Assembly (NCBI GenBank): GCA_001464475.1
Contig: LNDX01000017.1
Span: forward strand, 1 to 64,000
From: Flavobacteriaceae bacterium Ga0077528
GTDB taxonomy: Bacteria; Bacteroidota; Bacteroidia; Flavobacteriales; Flavobacteriaceae
Reading direction: 5' to 3'
DNA: 64,000 bases
The notes under the pieces are model-generated. The model saw nothing but the letters and a program-made list of their open reading frames with translations, was not told the origin of the DNA and made no database searches. Within the stretch, counting starts at the first letter, position 1. Every line of letters starts with the position of its first letter. Both the position numbers and the translations under genes were made by a program. Positions 30,865-40,029 of the stretch are shown here, in pieces.

Positions 30865-32046
30865 ATGAAAACAGCATATATAGTATCCGGATTTCGTACA
30901 GCAGTTGGAAAAGCGCCAAAAGGAGTTTTCCGTTTTAAACGTCCTGACGAATTAGCAGCAGAAACCATCGAACACATGATGGCACAATTTCCTGATTTCG
31001 ACAAAAAAAGAATTGACGACGTTATGGTTGGAAACGCCATGCCAGAAGCTGAGCAAGGTTTGAATGTGGGACGATTAATTTCCTTAATGGGATTAAAAGT
31101 TACAGACGTTCCAGGGGTAACCGTAAATAGATACTGCGCTTCAGGATTAGAAACTATCGGAATGGCGACTGCAAAAATCCAAAGCGGAATGGCAGACTGT
31201 ATCATTGCTGGTGGCGCTGAAAGTATGAGTTTTATTCCAATGGGTGGATATAAACCAACGCCAGATTACGCCGTAGCAAAAGAAGGTAACGAAGACTATT
31301 ATTGGGGAATGGGTTTAACAGCAGAAGCTGTTGCCAAACAATTCAATGTGTCTCGTGAAGACCAAGATGAGTTTGCTTTCCATTCGCATCAAAAAGCGTT
31401 GAAAGCACAAGCCGAAGGTAAATTTGACAAACAAATTGTTCCTATCACAGTGGAGCAAACCTTTATCAATGAAAATGGTAAAAAAGAAACCAAATCATAT
31501 GTAGTTAATAAAGACGAAGGTCCAAGAGCCGACACCAATATTGCCGCTTTAGGAAAACTAAAACCTGTATTTGCAGCTGATGGTTCAGTAACAGCTGGAA
31601 ACTCTTCACAAATGAGTGATGGTGCCGCTTTCGTTTTAATCATGAGTGAAGAACTAGTAAAAGAACTTGGCGTTACTCCTATCTCAAGATTAGTAAATTT
31701 TGCATCAGCAGGTGTTGAACCAAGAATTATGGGAATTGGTCCAGTAAAAGCTATTCCAAAAGCACTAAAACAAGCTGGCTTAACATTAAATGATATTGAT
31801 TTAATTGAATTAAATGAAGCATTTGCATCACAAGCATTAGCAGTAACTCGCGAATTAAATTTAAATCCTGATATCATTAACGTAAATGGTGGTGCAATTT
31901 CTTTAGGCCATCCACTAGGTTGTACAGGAGCAAAATTATCAGTACAATTATTTGAAGAAATGCGATTAAGAAAATCTAAATACGGAATTGTAAGTATGTG
32001 TGTTGGAACTGGACAAGGTTCTGCCGGAATATATGAATTACTATAA
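30865..32046 (+). CDS. Acetyl-CoA C-acyltransferase (thiolase, FadA-type)
   Basis: The 393-residue thiolase has the acyl-accepting cysteine in VTVNRYCASGLETIG (Cys 91), the GGAISLGHPLGCTGAK histidine motif and the C-terminal CVGTGQGSAGI cysteine motif. The first residues, MKTAYIVSGFRTAVGKAPKG, are standard for the family. It performs thiolytic cleavage in the last step of beta-oxidation. It is 26 bp upstream of the acyl-CoA dehydrogenase gene, so the two are surely co-transcribed. Confidence 0.95.
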   Translation: MKTAYIVSGFRTAVGKAPKGVFRFKRPDELAAETIEHMMAQFPDFDKKRIDDVMVGNAMPEAEQGLNVGRLISLMGLKVTDVPGVTVNRYCASGLETIGMATAKIQSGMADCIIAGGAESMSFIPMGGYKPTPDYAVAKEGNEDYYWGMGLTAEAVAKQFNVSREDQDEFAFHSHQKALKAQAEGKFDKQIVPITVEQTFINENGKKETKSYVVNKDEGPRADTNIAALGKLKPVFAADGSVTAGNSSQMSDGAAFVLIMSEELVKELGVTPISRLVNFASAGVEPRIMGIGPVKAIPKALKQAGLTLNDIDLIELNEAFASQALAVTRELNLNPDIINVNGGAISLGHPLGCTGAKLSVQLFEEMRLRKSKYGIVSMCVGTGQGSAGIYELL

Positions 32047-32072
32047 TCAACCAACTATAAAAAAATAAAAAA

Positions 32073-33863
32073 ATGAGCGATATAACCAGAGGAGGACAAT
32101 TCCTAGTTAAAGAGACAAAGTGTGAAGACGTTTTCACACCAGAAGATTTCTCGGAAGAGCAAATCATGATGCGTGATTCTGTTAAAGAATTCGTTGATAA
32201 AGAAATTTGGCCAAACAAAGACCGCTTTGAGCATAAAGATTATGCATTTACTGAAGAAACTATGCGTAAAGCAGGTGAAATGGGCTTTTTAAGCGTTGCC
32301 GTTCCAGAAAATTATGGCGGAATGGGAATGGGTTTTGTGGATACTTGTCTTGTTTGTGATTATATTTCGGGTGCAACAGGTTCGTTTTCAACGGCTTTTG
32401 GTGCGCATACTGGAATTGGAACGATGCCAATCACATTATACGGAACGGAAGAACAAAAACAAAAATATGTACCTAAATTAGCATCAGGTGAATGGTTTGG
32501 AGCGTATTGCTTGACAGAACCAGGTGCAGGTTCAGATGCGAATTCAGGAAAAACAAAAGCGGTTCTTTCAGAAGATGGAACGCATTATAAAATCACTGGA
32601 CAAAAAATGTGGATTTCTAATGCAGGTTTTTGTTCTGTATTTATTGTTTTCGCAAGAATTGAAGATGATAAAAACATTACAGGTTTCATCGTAGAAAATG
32701 ATCCAAGTAATGGAATTTCAATGGGTGAAGAAGAACATAAATTAGGAATTCGTGCCTCTTCTACTCGTCAGGTTTTCTTTGCTGATACTAAAGTTCCAGT
32801 TGAAAATATGTTAGCCGCTCGTGGTGAAGGTTTCAAAATTGCAATGAACGCTTTAAATGTTGGTCGTATCAAATTGGCAGCAGCTTGCTTAGATGCTCAA
32901 CGTCGTGTGACTTCAAATGCAATTAATTATGCTAACGAAAGAGTTCAGTTTAATGTACCTATTTCTTCTTTCGGAGCTATTCGTTACAAATTGGCAGAAA
33001 TGGCAACTTCAGCTTATGCAGGTGAAAGTGCTACTTATCGTGCAGCAAAAGACATTGAAAACAGAATCAAACTTCGTGAAGCTGAAGGTGCAAGTCATCA
33101 AGAAGCGGAATTAAAAGGAGTTGAAGAATTTGCTATCGAATGTTCTATTCTTAAAGTAGCTGTTTCTGAAGATGTTCAAAATTGTTCAGACGAAGGGATT
33201 CAAATTTATGGTGGAATGGGATTCTCTGAAGATACTCCAATGGAAAGTGCTTGGAGAGATGCTCGTATTGCTCGTATTTATGAAGGAACGAATGAAATCA
33301 ATAGAATGTTATCGGTTGGAATGTTAATCAAAAAAGCCATGAAAGGTCACGTTGATTTACTCGGACCAGCAATGAAAGTTCAAGAAGAATTAATGGGAAT
33401 TCCATCCTTTGACACACCAGATTATTCTGAATTATTTTCGGAAGAAAAAGAAATGGTTGGCAAATTGAAAAAAGCATTCCTAATGGTAGCAGGTGCTGCC
33501 GTTCAAAAATACGGAATGGATTTAGATGCACACCAACAACTATTAATGGCTGCTGCTGATATGCTAATTGAAATTTATATGGCGGAAAGTACCATTCTTA
33601 GAACTGAAAAATTAGCCAAAAAAGAAGGCGAAGCTAAAGTTCAAGAACAAATTGCAATGGCAAAATTATACTTATACAAAGCCGTAGATATCGTTGCAGC
33701 TAGAGGAAAAGAAAGCATCATCTCTTTTGCAGAAGGCGACGAACAACGTATGATGTTAATGGGATTAAGACGTTTTACAAAATATACCAATATGCCTAAT
33801 ATTGTAGGATTGAGAGAAACAATCACTTCAAAATTAGTAGCTGAAAATAGTTATTGTTTTTAA
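32073..33863 (+). CDS. Acyl-CoA dehydrogenase
   Basis: The 596-residue flavoprotein contains the acyl-CoA dehydrogenase core. AYCLTEPGAGSDANSGKTKA and KMWISNAGFCSVFIVFARIE are the FAD/substrate segments, the region NCSDEGIQIYGGMGFSEDTP follows, and YEGTNEINRML is the typical C-terminal motif. About 170 extra residues form the C-terminal extension usual for this longer Bacteroidota/FadE2-like class. It catalyses the first oxidation of beta-oxidation. It is the last gene of the operon; a strong terminator follows 20 bp later. Confidence 0.93.
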   Translation: MSDITRGGQFLVKETKCEDVFTPEDFSEEQIMMRDSVKEFVDKEIWPNKDRFEHKDYAFTEETMRKAGEMGFLSVAVPENYGGMGMGFVDTCLVCDYISGATGSFSTAFGAHTGIGTMPITLYGTEEQKQKYVPKLASGEWFGAYCLTEPGAGSDANSGKTKAVLSEDGTHYKITGQKMWISNAGFCSVFIVFARIEDDKNITGFIVENDPSNGISMGEEEHKLGIRASSTRQVFFADTKVPVENMLAARGEGFKIAMNALNVGRIKLAAACLDAQRRVTSNAINYANERVQFNVPISSFGAIRYKLAEMATSAYAGESATYRAAKDIENRIKLREAEGASHQEAELKGVEEFAIECSILKVAVSEDVQNCSDEGIQIYGGMGFSEDTPMESAWRDARIARIYEGTNEINRMLSVGMLIKKAMKGHVDLLGPAMKVQEELMGIPSFDTPDYSELFSEEKEMVGKLKKAFLMVAGAAVQKYGMDLDAHQQLLMAAADMLIEIYMAESTILRTEKLAKKEGEAKVQEQIAMAKLYLYKAVDIVAARGKESIISFAEGDEQRMMLMGLRRFTKYTNMPNIVGLRETITSKLVAENSYCF

Positions 33864-33882
33864 TATAGTTAATTTAATTGTT

Positions 33883-33918
33883 AAAAAGCCACTTGATTTT
33901 TCATGTGGCTTTTTTTTT
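33883..33918 (+). terminator. Terminator of beta-oxidation operon
   Basis: AAAAAGCCAC and GTGGCTTTTT pair over ten bases with a 12-base loop and run into nine T. Confidence 0.85.
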
Positions 33919-33963
33919 GAGCAACATTCTATACTAAAAACTGAATATTTAAGTTATCATACT

Positions 33964-34452
33964 ATGAAAAAGATTAGTAGTTTACTTCTTTTAGCTTTAA
34001 TTATTTCTTGTAAATCAAAGCAACCTAGCACATCTGAAATTAACAAAAATGAAACAGTTGAAGTCAAATCACGTTTCGAAAAAATTAATCTCAAAGAGGT
34101 TAATAATCAAAAACTTACAAGAGCATATAATCTTGGCAAACGATTATTAGAAACTTGTAATACTTCAATATTTAAAGTTTTTTCTAAAGAAGAAGCCACC
34201 GACAAAGTGATTCAAAATGCAACCGTTGAAAAAATAACAAAAACTTGTCAGAAAATTTTAATGCGTAATGGAAAGTTTATTGATTTGAATCTAATTGATG
34301 TAACTCAAGATAACGAAACAGAAGACTTATTTTTTAGATATAAAATCGAATATGAAAAGAAATATTTCGAACGTGAATTGTATATCACAATAAACTCAGA
34401 AGGCAAAGTTTCAGAAATGAAAACAAAAGAGTTACCCAAAAAGCCTATGTAA
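33964..34452 (+). CDS. Hypothetical lipoprotein
   Basis: The 162-residue protein starts with a lipoprotein signal (MKKISSLLLLALIISCKSK, Cys 16) and a short polar linker. A mixed alpha/beta domain follows with AYNLGKRLLETCNTSIFKVF, EKITKTCQKILMRNGKFIDL and FFRYKIEYEKKYFERELYIT. It resembles small DUF4878/NTF2-sized envelope proteins in length, but I cannot name a family. It stands alone after the operon terminator. Confidence 0.6.
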   Translation: MKKISSLLLLALIISCKSKQPSTSEINKNETVEVKSRFEKINLKEVNNQKLTRAYNLGKRLLETCNTSIFKVFSKEEATDKVIQNATVEKITKTCQKILMRNGKFIDLNLIDVTQDNETEDLFFRYKIEYEKKYFERELYITINSEGKVSEMKTKELPKKPM

Positions 34453-34467
34453 AATTGATTTTTTTGC

Positions 34468-34475
34468 TACTTTTG
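34468..34475 (+). promoter_or_regulatory. -7 element TACTTTTG
   Basis: A TAnnTTTG match lies 21 bp before the TTG start of the YdeI-type gene, which supports that start. Confidence 0.4.
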
Positions 34476-34496
34476 AAAAATAGCAAAGAATGAATT

Positions 34497-35066
34497 TTGG
34501 ACAAAAAAGACTTACACTATTTTAAAAATACTCAAGAATGGCGCGATTGGTTGCATGAAAATCATCATGCTTCAGATGGAGTTTGTTTGTTATTTTACAA
34601 AGTTGGTAGCTCAGAAGAAAGCATGCGATGGGAAGAAGCCGTTCAAGTTGCTATTTGCTATGGTTGGATTGATTCTACCGTAAAAAAAATTGATGATGAA
34701 CGACGTAAGCAACTATTTACACCAAGAAAAGACAAAAGCGTTTGGAGTAAACTCAATAAAACTTACATTGAAAGACTCCTAGCTGAAAACTTGATACACG
34801 AAAGTGGTTTGAGAAAAATTGAAATAGCCAAACAAAATGGTTCATGGGAATCACTCGATGCTGTTGAAAACTTGGAACTACCAAAAGACTTAGAATTCGC
34901 TTTTCAAAATAATAAAACTGCATTCGACAATTATCAAAACTTTAGTCCATCCTACCGAAAAAGCTATTTGTATTGGCTAAATCAAGCCAAACGTGAAGAA
35001 ACACGCAACCTCCGAATTGCAGAAATCATTCGTCTTTGTGAAGAAAACATAAAATCAAGGCAATAA
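34497..35066 (+). CDS. YdeI/OmpD-associated (bacteriocin-protection) family protein
   Basis: The 189-residue protein has the family hallmarks: DLHYFKNTQEWRDWLHENHH, SMRWEEAVQVAICYGWIDST, KLFTPRKDKSVWSKLNK-type segment (here QLFTPRKDKSVWSKLNK) and C-terminal SPSYRKSYLYWLNQAKREET. Relatives are linked to resistance to peptides and polymyxin but the biochemical role is unknown. The start is TTG at 34497; an ATG seven bases earlier is in another frame and stops early. Confidence 0.8.
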   Translation: MDKKDLHYFKNTQEWRDWLHENHHASDGVCLLFYKVGSSEESMRWEEAVQVAICYGWIDSTVKKIDDERRKQLFTPRKDKSVWSKLNKTYIERLLAENLIHESGLRKIEIAKQNGSWESLDAVENLELPKDLEFAFQNNKTAFDNYQNFSPSYRKSYLYWLNQAKREETRNLRIAEIIRLCEENIKSRQ

Positions 35067-35085
35067 AATCTTAACATTTATAGTC

Positions 35086-35114
35086 TTGAACTTTCTTAAA
35101 AATAACTAGCTTTG
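35086..35114 (+). promoter_or_regulatory. Promoter of LETM1-related gene
   Basis: TTG (35086-35088) and TAGCTTTG (35107-35114) are separated by 18 bp, and the start codon follows 17 bp later. Confidence 0.55.
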
Positions 35115-35131
35115 TAGCTCTAAATGAAGCT

Positions 35132-36322
35132 ATGATAAACCCATCTGCACACGGTTGGATTGATAAGTATTTTGTGGAACAAAAATCATTGTTCGACACT
35201 ACTATTGATGGTTTATCGTTTTATAAAAACATTAGAGCTACTGGATTTATTTATGGCCATATTATTGCAATAAATTCCAATCCAAAAATAGAAATATCAC
35301 AATGGAAATCGGATGAAATTTCTAAAGTTGCTTTACTGACAACACTTCTTGATGTTTATACCTTTACTTTTCAAAAAGAAGATACAGAAGATTTTATCAA
35401 AAAAACAGTTGCCTTTTACAAGGAAATGACACCAAAAGGTTTTGTACTTTTTGATAAAATAATGACTTCTAGTTCAAGTTCAAAATTGGAAACTTTGATA
35501 AACGAACGTGTTCAAACGAACAAAGATATTATCAGTAAAAATTTCTCTCATATTGTAACAAATGCCCTATTGTTTGTTGATGTTTTAGCATTTCACCAAT
35601 ATCTTCAAAAAGGAGAAATTCCAGAAAAATACTTGAAACGCATGGAAGAAACGATTATGAGTATTGTTTCTTTAGCATTAAAGGTTAAAACTGTTAAGTC
35701 GCAACACGATGATTTATTGATTAAATTATTTGAAGCGTCGGTTCGTTATACCAAATTTTCAAAAGTAAGTATTCAGAATTTAGAAGAATTACCTTTGGAT
35801 TACTTTACAAATGATTTAGAAAAATTCTATCTATTAGATTTAGCAGGAATCACACTTTGGAATGATGGAAAAGTAGAAAATGACGAAGTGTATTTCCTTC
35901 ATAAATTGGCAGAAGCTATGTCAATTTCTGGTGATTTTGTAAATGAAAGCGTTATTGCAACCAATGAATTTATAACGTTGCACAAAAAAGAAATTCAGTA
36001 TTTTAATTATTCCAATCCGGTAAAACATTTTTACGACCAAACTACTACTGGAGTTCAAGTTTTGATTAAAAGAAATCAAAAACGATTGACTAAAGAAATC
36101 TCTGAAAGCAAGGAATTGATGAAGCTTCTTGCCAAATCAACCCAAAAAGATTTGAGTACAGAAGAAAAAAAGAAAGTAAAAAAACAATTACTCGACATTT
36201 GCAAAAGCATTCCGTCTTTAACTATTTTTTTACTTCCTGGTGGCGGATTGTTATTACCTATTTTGATAAAATTTATTCCGCAATTATTACCTTCAGCTTT
36301 TAATGAGAATTTGGAGGATTAG
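35132..36322 (+). CDS. LETM1-related biofilm-associated protein
   Basis: The 396-residue protein is helical throughout (HGWIDKYFVEQKSLFDTTID near the start). It ends with a LETM1-like segment in which charged helices (KKVKKQLLDICKSIPSLTIF) lead into a hydrophobic hairpin LLPGGGLLLPILIKFIPQLL, the hallmark that gives the Bacteroidota family its name. It is probably membrane associated through that C-terminal hairpin. The described link of family members to biofilm formation is from annotation of relatives; mechanism is unknown. The gene has its own promoter and converges with the LysR gene, overlapping it by four bases at the 3' ends. Confidence 0.8.
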   Translation: MINPSAHGWIDKYFVEQKSLFDTTIDGLSFYKNIRATGFIYGHIIAINSNPKIEISQWKSDEISKVALLTTLLDVYTFTFQKEDTEDFIKKTVAFYKEMTPKGFVLFDKIMTSSSSSKLETLINERVQTNKDIISKNFSHIVTNALLFVDVLAFHQYLQKGEIPEKYLKRMEETIMSIVSLALKVKTVKSQHDDLLIKLFEASVRYTKFSKVSIQNLEELPLDYFTNDLEKFYLLDLAGITLWNDGKVENDEVYFLHKLAEAMSISGDFVNESVIATNEFITLHKKEIQYFNYSNPVKHFYDQTTTGVQVLIKRNQKRLTKEISESKELMKLLAKSTQKDLSTEEKKKVKKQLLDICKSIPSLTIFLLPGGGLLLPILIKFIPQLLPSAFNENLED

Positions 36323-37242
36323 TAATTATTAATCCATGCAAAATGATTGTTTTTAATTTCTTCATTATTTTTGGTTACAAAATCTAAATAAGCTTTTGCC
36401 ACTGGACTCAACTTTTTGCCTTTCAACCAAATCAATCTCCAACTTGATACTAGAGGAAGTTTATTTATCGGAATAATTTTAATATCTCCTTTTTCCAATT
36501 CATTTTTTAAACCAATTAGTGGCATAATTGAAAGCCCCAAACCAGCTATAACTGACTGTTTAACAGCTTCGTTAGATGTTAATTGTATTTTCATATTGGG
36601 TACAATTCCTGTTTTATCTAGAAAAGTTTCCATCGAAAGTCTTGTTGCCGAACCTAATTCTCTATAAATAAGAGGCTGATTTGAAACATAATTTAATAAA
36701 CTTGAACCTTGATTTATTTCGGTAAACCTATTCCCTACCAAAAACAATTTATTATCCATAAGTGGCATTGATTCAACAGTTATTTCATTTGGAAGTATGG
36801 ACACTAATGCAAAATCTATTTCATTATTTTTTAATGATTTTACAACTTTACTTTTATTGGTAACATCCATTTCGAGTTCTACCTCAACATTATTTTTCAT
36901 AAACTCCGACAAATAGTAAGGCATAACATATTTTCCTGTTGAAACAACTGACAACTTTAGTCTTCCAGATAATTGTCCTTTGAAAGCTTGAGTTTTATAA
37001 TTAATGGCATAAACTTCATTAATTATATTTTCTGCTGCTAAAGCAATTTCTTTACCAAAATCAGTTACATACAATTTTCTTCCTACAACTTCTGTTAGAG
37101 GAATTTCAAATTGATCTTGGAAATTTTTTAATTGAATTGAAACGGCAGGCTGTGTAAGATGCAACTCCTCTGCTGCTTTTGTTATACTCTTTGTTTGAGT
37201 TATTTTTAAAAAAACCTGAAGTTGATGTAGCGTATAATTCAT
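36319..37242 (-). CDS. LysR-family regulator, CbbR/CmpR-like
   Basis: The 307-residue protein has the LysR helix-turn-helix (LHQLQVFLKITQTKSITKAA, EELHLTQPAVSIQLKNFQ) and a substrate-binding-like effector domain (LSVVSTGKYVMPYYLSEFMK onwards). The N-terminal block closely resembles the CbbR/CmpR/CysB branch that controls carbon fixation or inorganic-carbon uptake. It is divergent from the prohibitin-icd-sua5-sbtA gene run, whose last gene is a bicarbonate permease, so control of inorganic-carbon uptake is plausible. A minus-strand CAAATATA (37267-37274) supplies a -7 element 25 bp before its start. Confidence 0.85.
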   Translation of the reverse strand: MNYTLHQLQVFLKITQTKSITKAAEELHLTQPAVSIQLKNFQDQFEIPLTEVVGRKLYVTDFGKEIALAAENIINEVYAINYKTQAFKGQLSGRLKLSVVSTGKYVMPYYLSEFMKNNVEVELEMDVTNKSKVVKSLKNNEIDFALVSILPNEITVESMPLMDNKLFLVGNRFTEINQGSSLLNYVSNQPLIYRELGSATRLSMETFLDKTGIVPNMKIQLTSNEAVKQSVIAGLGLSIMPLIGLKNELEKGDIKIIPINKLPLVSSWRLIWLKGKKLSPVAKAYLDFVTKNNEEIKNNHFAWINNY

Positions 37243-37266
37243 AAAAATATTTTATATATATCATTA

Positions 37267-37274
37267 CAAATATA
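37267..37274 (-). promoter_or_regulatory. -7 element TATATTTG of LysR gene
   Basis: The minus-strand TAnnTTTG match lies 25 bp upstream of the LysR start codon in the divergent intergenic region. Confidence 0.45.
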
Positions 37275-37318
37275 AATAAAAATATATGAATAAAATATTA
37301 GAATTTTGTAAAAAAAAT

Positions 37319-38095
37319 ATGAAAACTATGAAAACAATTATCACAATTTTGATTTCGAGCTTATTATTGACAAGCTGCGTGACTATTAAACCAGGTGAAG
37401 TTGGTTTAAAACAAAAACTTGGGAAATTATCAGATCAAGTTTATCCTCAGGGACCTGTATTTTTTAATCCGTTTACTTCAAAAATCGTTCGTACCTCAAT
37501 TCAAACAAGAAATTTAGAATTGAGTTTAAACTTACCTAGTAAAGAAGGTTTAAGTATTACTTCTCAAATTTCTATTCTTTATAGACTAGAAAAAACTGAT
37601 GTGGTAAAAATTGTAAATGACCTTGGCCTAAATTATGAAGGAATTATTGCCAATGTATTCCGTTCTGCATCTGCAGATATTTGTGCCCAATATTTTGCTA
37701 AAGATATGCACTCTGGTAAAAGATCTGAAATAGAAGCAGATATATTAAAGAGGATGTCTAGCAATTTGCAAAATAAAGGAATTATTATAGAATCTGTTTT
37801 AATGAAAAGCATTCAATTACCCGTTGGACTATCGCAATCAATCGAAAGTAAACTTAGAGCCGAGCAAGATGCAATGAGAATGGAGTTTGTTTTACAACAA
37901 GAAAAATTTGAGGCTGAGAGAAAAATAATTGAAGCAAAAGGTACAAGAGATTCTCAAAAAATATTATCAGAAGGTTTGACAAATGAAATCATAAAGCTAA
38001 GAAGTATTGATGCTTTCAATGAATTATCAAAATCACCAAACACAAAAATAATTGTAACCGATGGTAAAACTCCTTTTTTAATTAATCAAGAATAA
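37319..38095 (+). CDS. Prohibitin-family (SPFH) lipoprotein
   Basis: The 258-residue protein has a lipoprotein-type signal (MKTIITILISSLLLTSCVT) followed by VKPGEVGLKQ-like (here IKPGEVGLKQKLGKLSDQV). A prohibitin/SPFH domain comes next (TSIQTRNLELSLNLPSKEGL, SITSQISILYRLEKTDVVKI) and then a coiled-coil tail (SKLRAEQDAMRMEFVLQQEK, FEAERKIIEAKGTRDSQKIL). Such proteins oligomerise on membranes. Start codons at 37286, 37319 and 37328 are possible; the later ones place the signal at the N terminus. It is first in the run that leads to icd and sbtA. Confidence 0.85.
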   Translation: MKTMKTIITILISSLLLTSCVTIKPGEVGLKQKLGKLSDQVYPQGPVFFNPFTSKIVRTSIQTRNLELSLNLPSKEGLSITSQISILYRLEKTDVVKIVNDLGLNYEGIIANVFRSASADICAQYFAKDMHSGKRSEIEADILKRMSSNLQNKGIIIESVLMKSIQLPVGLSQSIESKLRAEQDAMRMEFVLQQEKFEAERKIIEAKGTRDSQKILSEGLTNEIIKLRSIDAFNELSKSPNTKIIVTDGKTPFLINQE

Positions 38096-38126
38096 CAACT
38101 TAATAACTAACTAAATAACAAATTAA

Positions 38127-39563
38127 ATGACACGAATTACAATAGCCAAAGGCGATGGTATTGGTCCAGAAATTATGGACGCAACTCTAGACATTATTAA
38201 AGCTGCTGGTGCAAACTTAGAGTATGATGAAATCGAAGTGGGTGAAAAAGTTTACTTATCTGGAAATACATCTGGAATAGCTAATGAATCTTGGGATATA
38301 ATAAGAAGAAATAAAATTTTCTTAAAAGCTCCAATTACAACTCCACAAGGTGGCGGTTATAAAAGTCTGAATGTTACTACAAGAAAATTTCTTGGTTTGT
38401 ATTCAAATGTTCGTCCATGTATGAGTTTACATCCGTTTGTTGAGACCAAACATCCTAACATGGATATTGTAATAGTTAGAGAAAACGAAGAAGATTTATA
38501 TGCTGGAATTGAACACCAACAAACTGACGAAGTAGTTCAATGTTTAAAAATCATAAGTCGTCCTGGATGTGAAAAAATTATTCGTTATGCTTTTGAATAT
38601 GCTAAAGTATATGGAAGAAAAAAAGTAACCTGTTTCACAAAAGATAATATCATGAAACAATCGGATGGTTTATTCCATCAGATATTTGATGAAATTGCAG
38701 CAGAATATCCAGAAATAGAAAACGAACATTGGATTATTGATATTGGTGCTGCAAAAATGAGTGATACACCAGAAGTTTTTGATGTAATCGTTACTTTAAA
38801 TTTATATGGAGATGTGCTTTCAGATATTGCTGCTCAAATTGCAGGTTCTGTAGGTTTAGCTGGTTCTGCAAATATCGGAGAAGAATGTGCTATGTTTGAA
38901 GCTATTCATGGTTCAGCACCAAGAAGAGCTGGGCAAAATTTAGCGAATCCTTCTGGTCTATTAGAAGGTGCTGTAATGATGTTAAACCATATCGGACAAA
39001 CTGAAATTGCCGAGAAAGTTCAAAATGCATGGTTAAAAACTATTGAAGATGGTATTCACACTTATGATATTTACAAAGAAGGAATTAGTAAAGAAAAAGT
39101 GGGTACAAAAGAATTTGCGCAAGCAGTAATTTCAAATTTAGGTAAAAAACCTTCTTTACTAAAAGAAGTATCTTATGCCAAAGAAGGAGCCTTAAATTTA
39201 CCGAAATACATCAAAAAACCAGCTGCAAAAAAAGAACTAGTAGGAGTTGATATTTTCGTTCATTGGAATGGAACTAATCCAAATGAACTTGCTGATAAAA
39301 TTCAAAAGCTGAATAATGATAACGTTAAGCTTAGCATGATAACTAATCGTGGTATCAAAGTTTGGCCAGATGGATTTAGCGAAACATTTTGTACAGACCA
39401 TTGGCGTTGTAGATTCAAACCTTCAACTAATGGAGTTTTAGAGAAAAAGGAAATTTTAAGACTTCTTAATGATGCAATGATAGAAAATATTGACACAATA
39501 AAAACAGAAAATTTATACAACTTTAATGAAAAACCTGCCTACTCACTCGGACAAGGACAATAA
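38127..39563 (+). CDS. icd: NADP-dependent isocitrate dehydrogenase, Thermus-type
   Basis: The 478-residue protein begins MTRITIAKGDGIGPEIMDAT and contains SLNVTTRKFLGLYSNVRPC (substrate Arg/Ser loop), VIVRENEEDLYAGIE, NLYGDVLSDIAAQIAGSVG (metal-binding Asp residues) and FEAIHGSAPRRAGQNLANPS. The core ends near residue 335 and is followed by an extra domain of about 140 residues, as in the Thermus thermophilus enzyme and Bacteroidota homologues. It oxidises isocitrate to 2-oxoglutarate in the TCA cycle. It lies 31 bp after the prohibitin gene, so the two are probably one transcript. Confidence 0.92.
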   Translation: MTRITIAKGDGIGPEIMDATLDIIKAAGANLEYDEIEVGEKVYLSGNTSGIANESWDIIRRNKIFLKAPITTPQGGGYKSLNVTTRKFLGLYSNVRPCMSLHPFVETKHPNMDIVIVRENEEDLYAGIEHQQTDEVVQCLKIISRPGCEKIIRYAFEYAKVYGRKKVTCFTKDNIMKQSDGLFHQIFDEIAAEYPEIENEHWIIDIGAAKMSDTPEVFDVIVTLNLYGDVLSDIAAQIAGSVGLAGSANIGEECAMFEAIHGSAPRRAGQNLANPSGLLEGAVMMLNHIGQTEIAEKVQNAWLKTIEDGIHTYDIYKEGISKEKVGTKEFAQAVISNLGKKPSLLKEVSYAKEGALNLPKYIKKPAAKKELVGVDIFVHWNGTNPNELADKIQKLNNDNVKLSMITNRGIKVWPDGFSETFCTDHWRCRFKPSTNGVLEKKEILRLLNDAMIENIDTIKTENLYNFNEKPAYSLGQGQ

Positions 39564-39747
39564 AACCTTGACAAAAAGCATAATTTATTCAAAAACAAGT
39601 CACAATCTACTAATGCTATTTGCAATGATTATTATACTAACAGGGTTTTACTTATCGATAATCAGTGAAACATTTACAAATGAAATAATTATTGGCTTAG
39701 GAATTCTAACAAGCGGATACGGATTTATGAAACTATCAAACAAATAA
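39526..39747 (+). CDS. Small two-helix membrane protein
   Basis: The 73-residue product has two hydrophobic helices (LLMLFAMIIILTGFYLSII and IIIGLGILTSGYGFMKL). The start at 39526 overlaps the icd 3' end by 38 bp; a TTG at 39570 would avoid the overlap. It is followed after 2 bp by the next gene, so translation is likely coupled. No known family. Confidence 0.55.
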   Translation: MKNLPTHSDKDNKTLTKSIIYSKTSHNLLMLFAMIIILTGFYLSIISETFTNEIIIGLGILTSGYGFMKLSNK

Positions 39748-39749
39748 AA

Positions 39750-40028
39750 ATGGAAAACAATCAGGAATTTAAACTTATCGACGGAACATTTTCTGCAGAA
39801 GATGCCGACAGAGTTTTAACAACATTATTAAACTACAAAATCGATTATCATAACAGAGAAGATTTCAGTAATCATATTCGTTTTAATAAAGACATTGAAC
39901 ATTCAAAAAAACGTATTCAAGAACTTACGGAAACCAAAGAACAAATTAAAAATCTTATAAAAAATTCAAAATCGGAGGATATAAAGTTTGTAATAAAAAG
40001 CAATATTTCAATTGAGTTAGAAAAATAA
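39750..40028 (+). CDS. Hypothetical coiled-coil protein, 92 residues
   Basis: The short protein begins MENNQEFKLIDGTFSAEDAD and has a predicted helical second half (KKRIQELTETKEQIKNLIKN) suited to a coiled coil. I do not recognise it. It is packed one base before the DUF6671 gene, within an apparent operon. Confidence 0.6.
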   Translation: MENNQEFKLIDGTFSAEDADRVLTTLLNYKIDYHNREDFSNHIRFNKDIEHSKKRIQELTETKEQIKNLIKNSKSEDIKFVIKSNISIELEK

Positions 40029-40029
40029 A

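Noticed and set aside
31389-32054. Minus-strand 221-codon frame opposite the thiolase gene
   Set aside because: Antisense of a highly conserved thiolase; long only because of codon bias on the opposite strand.
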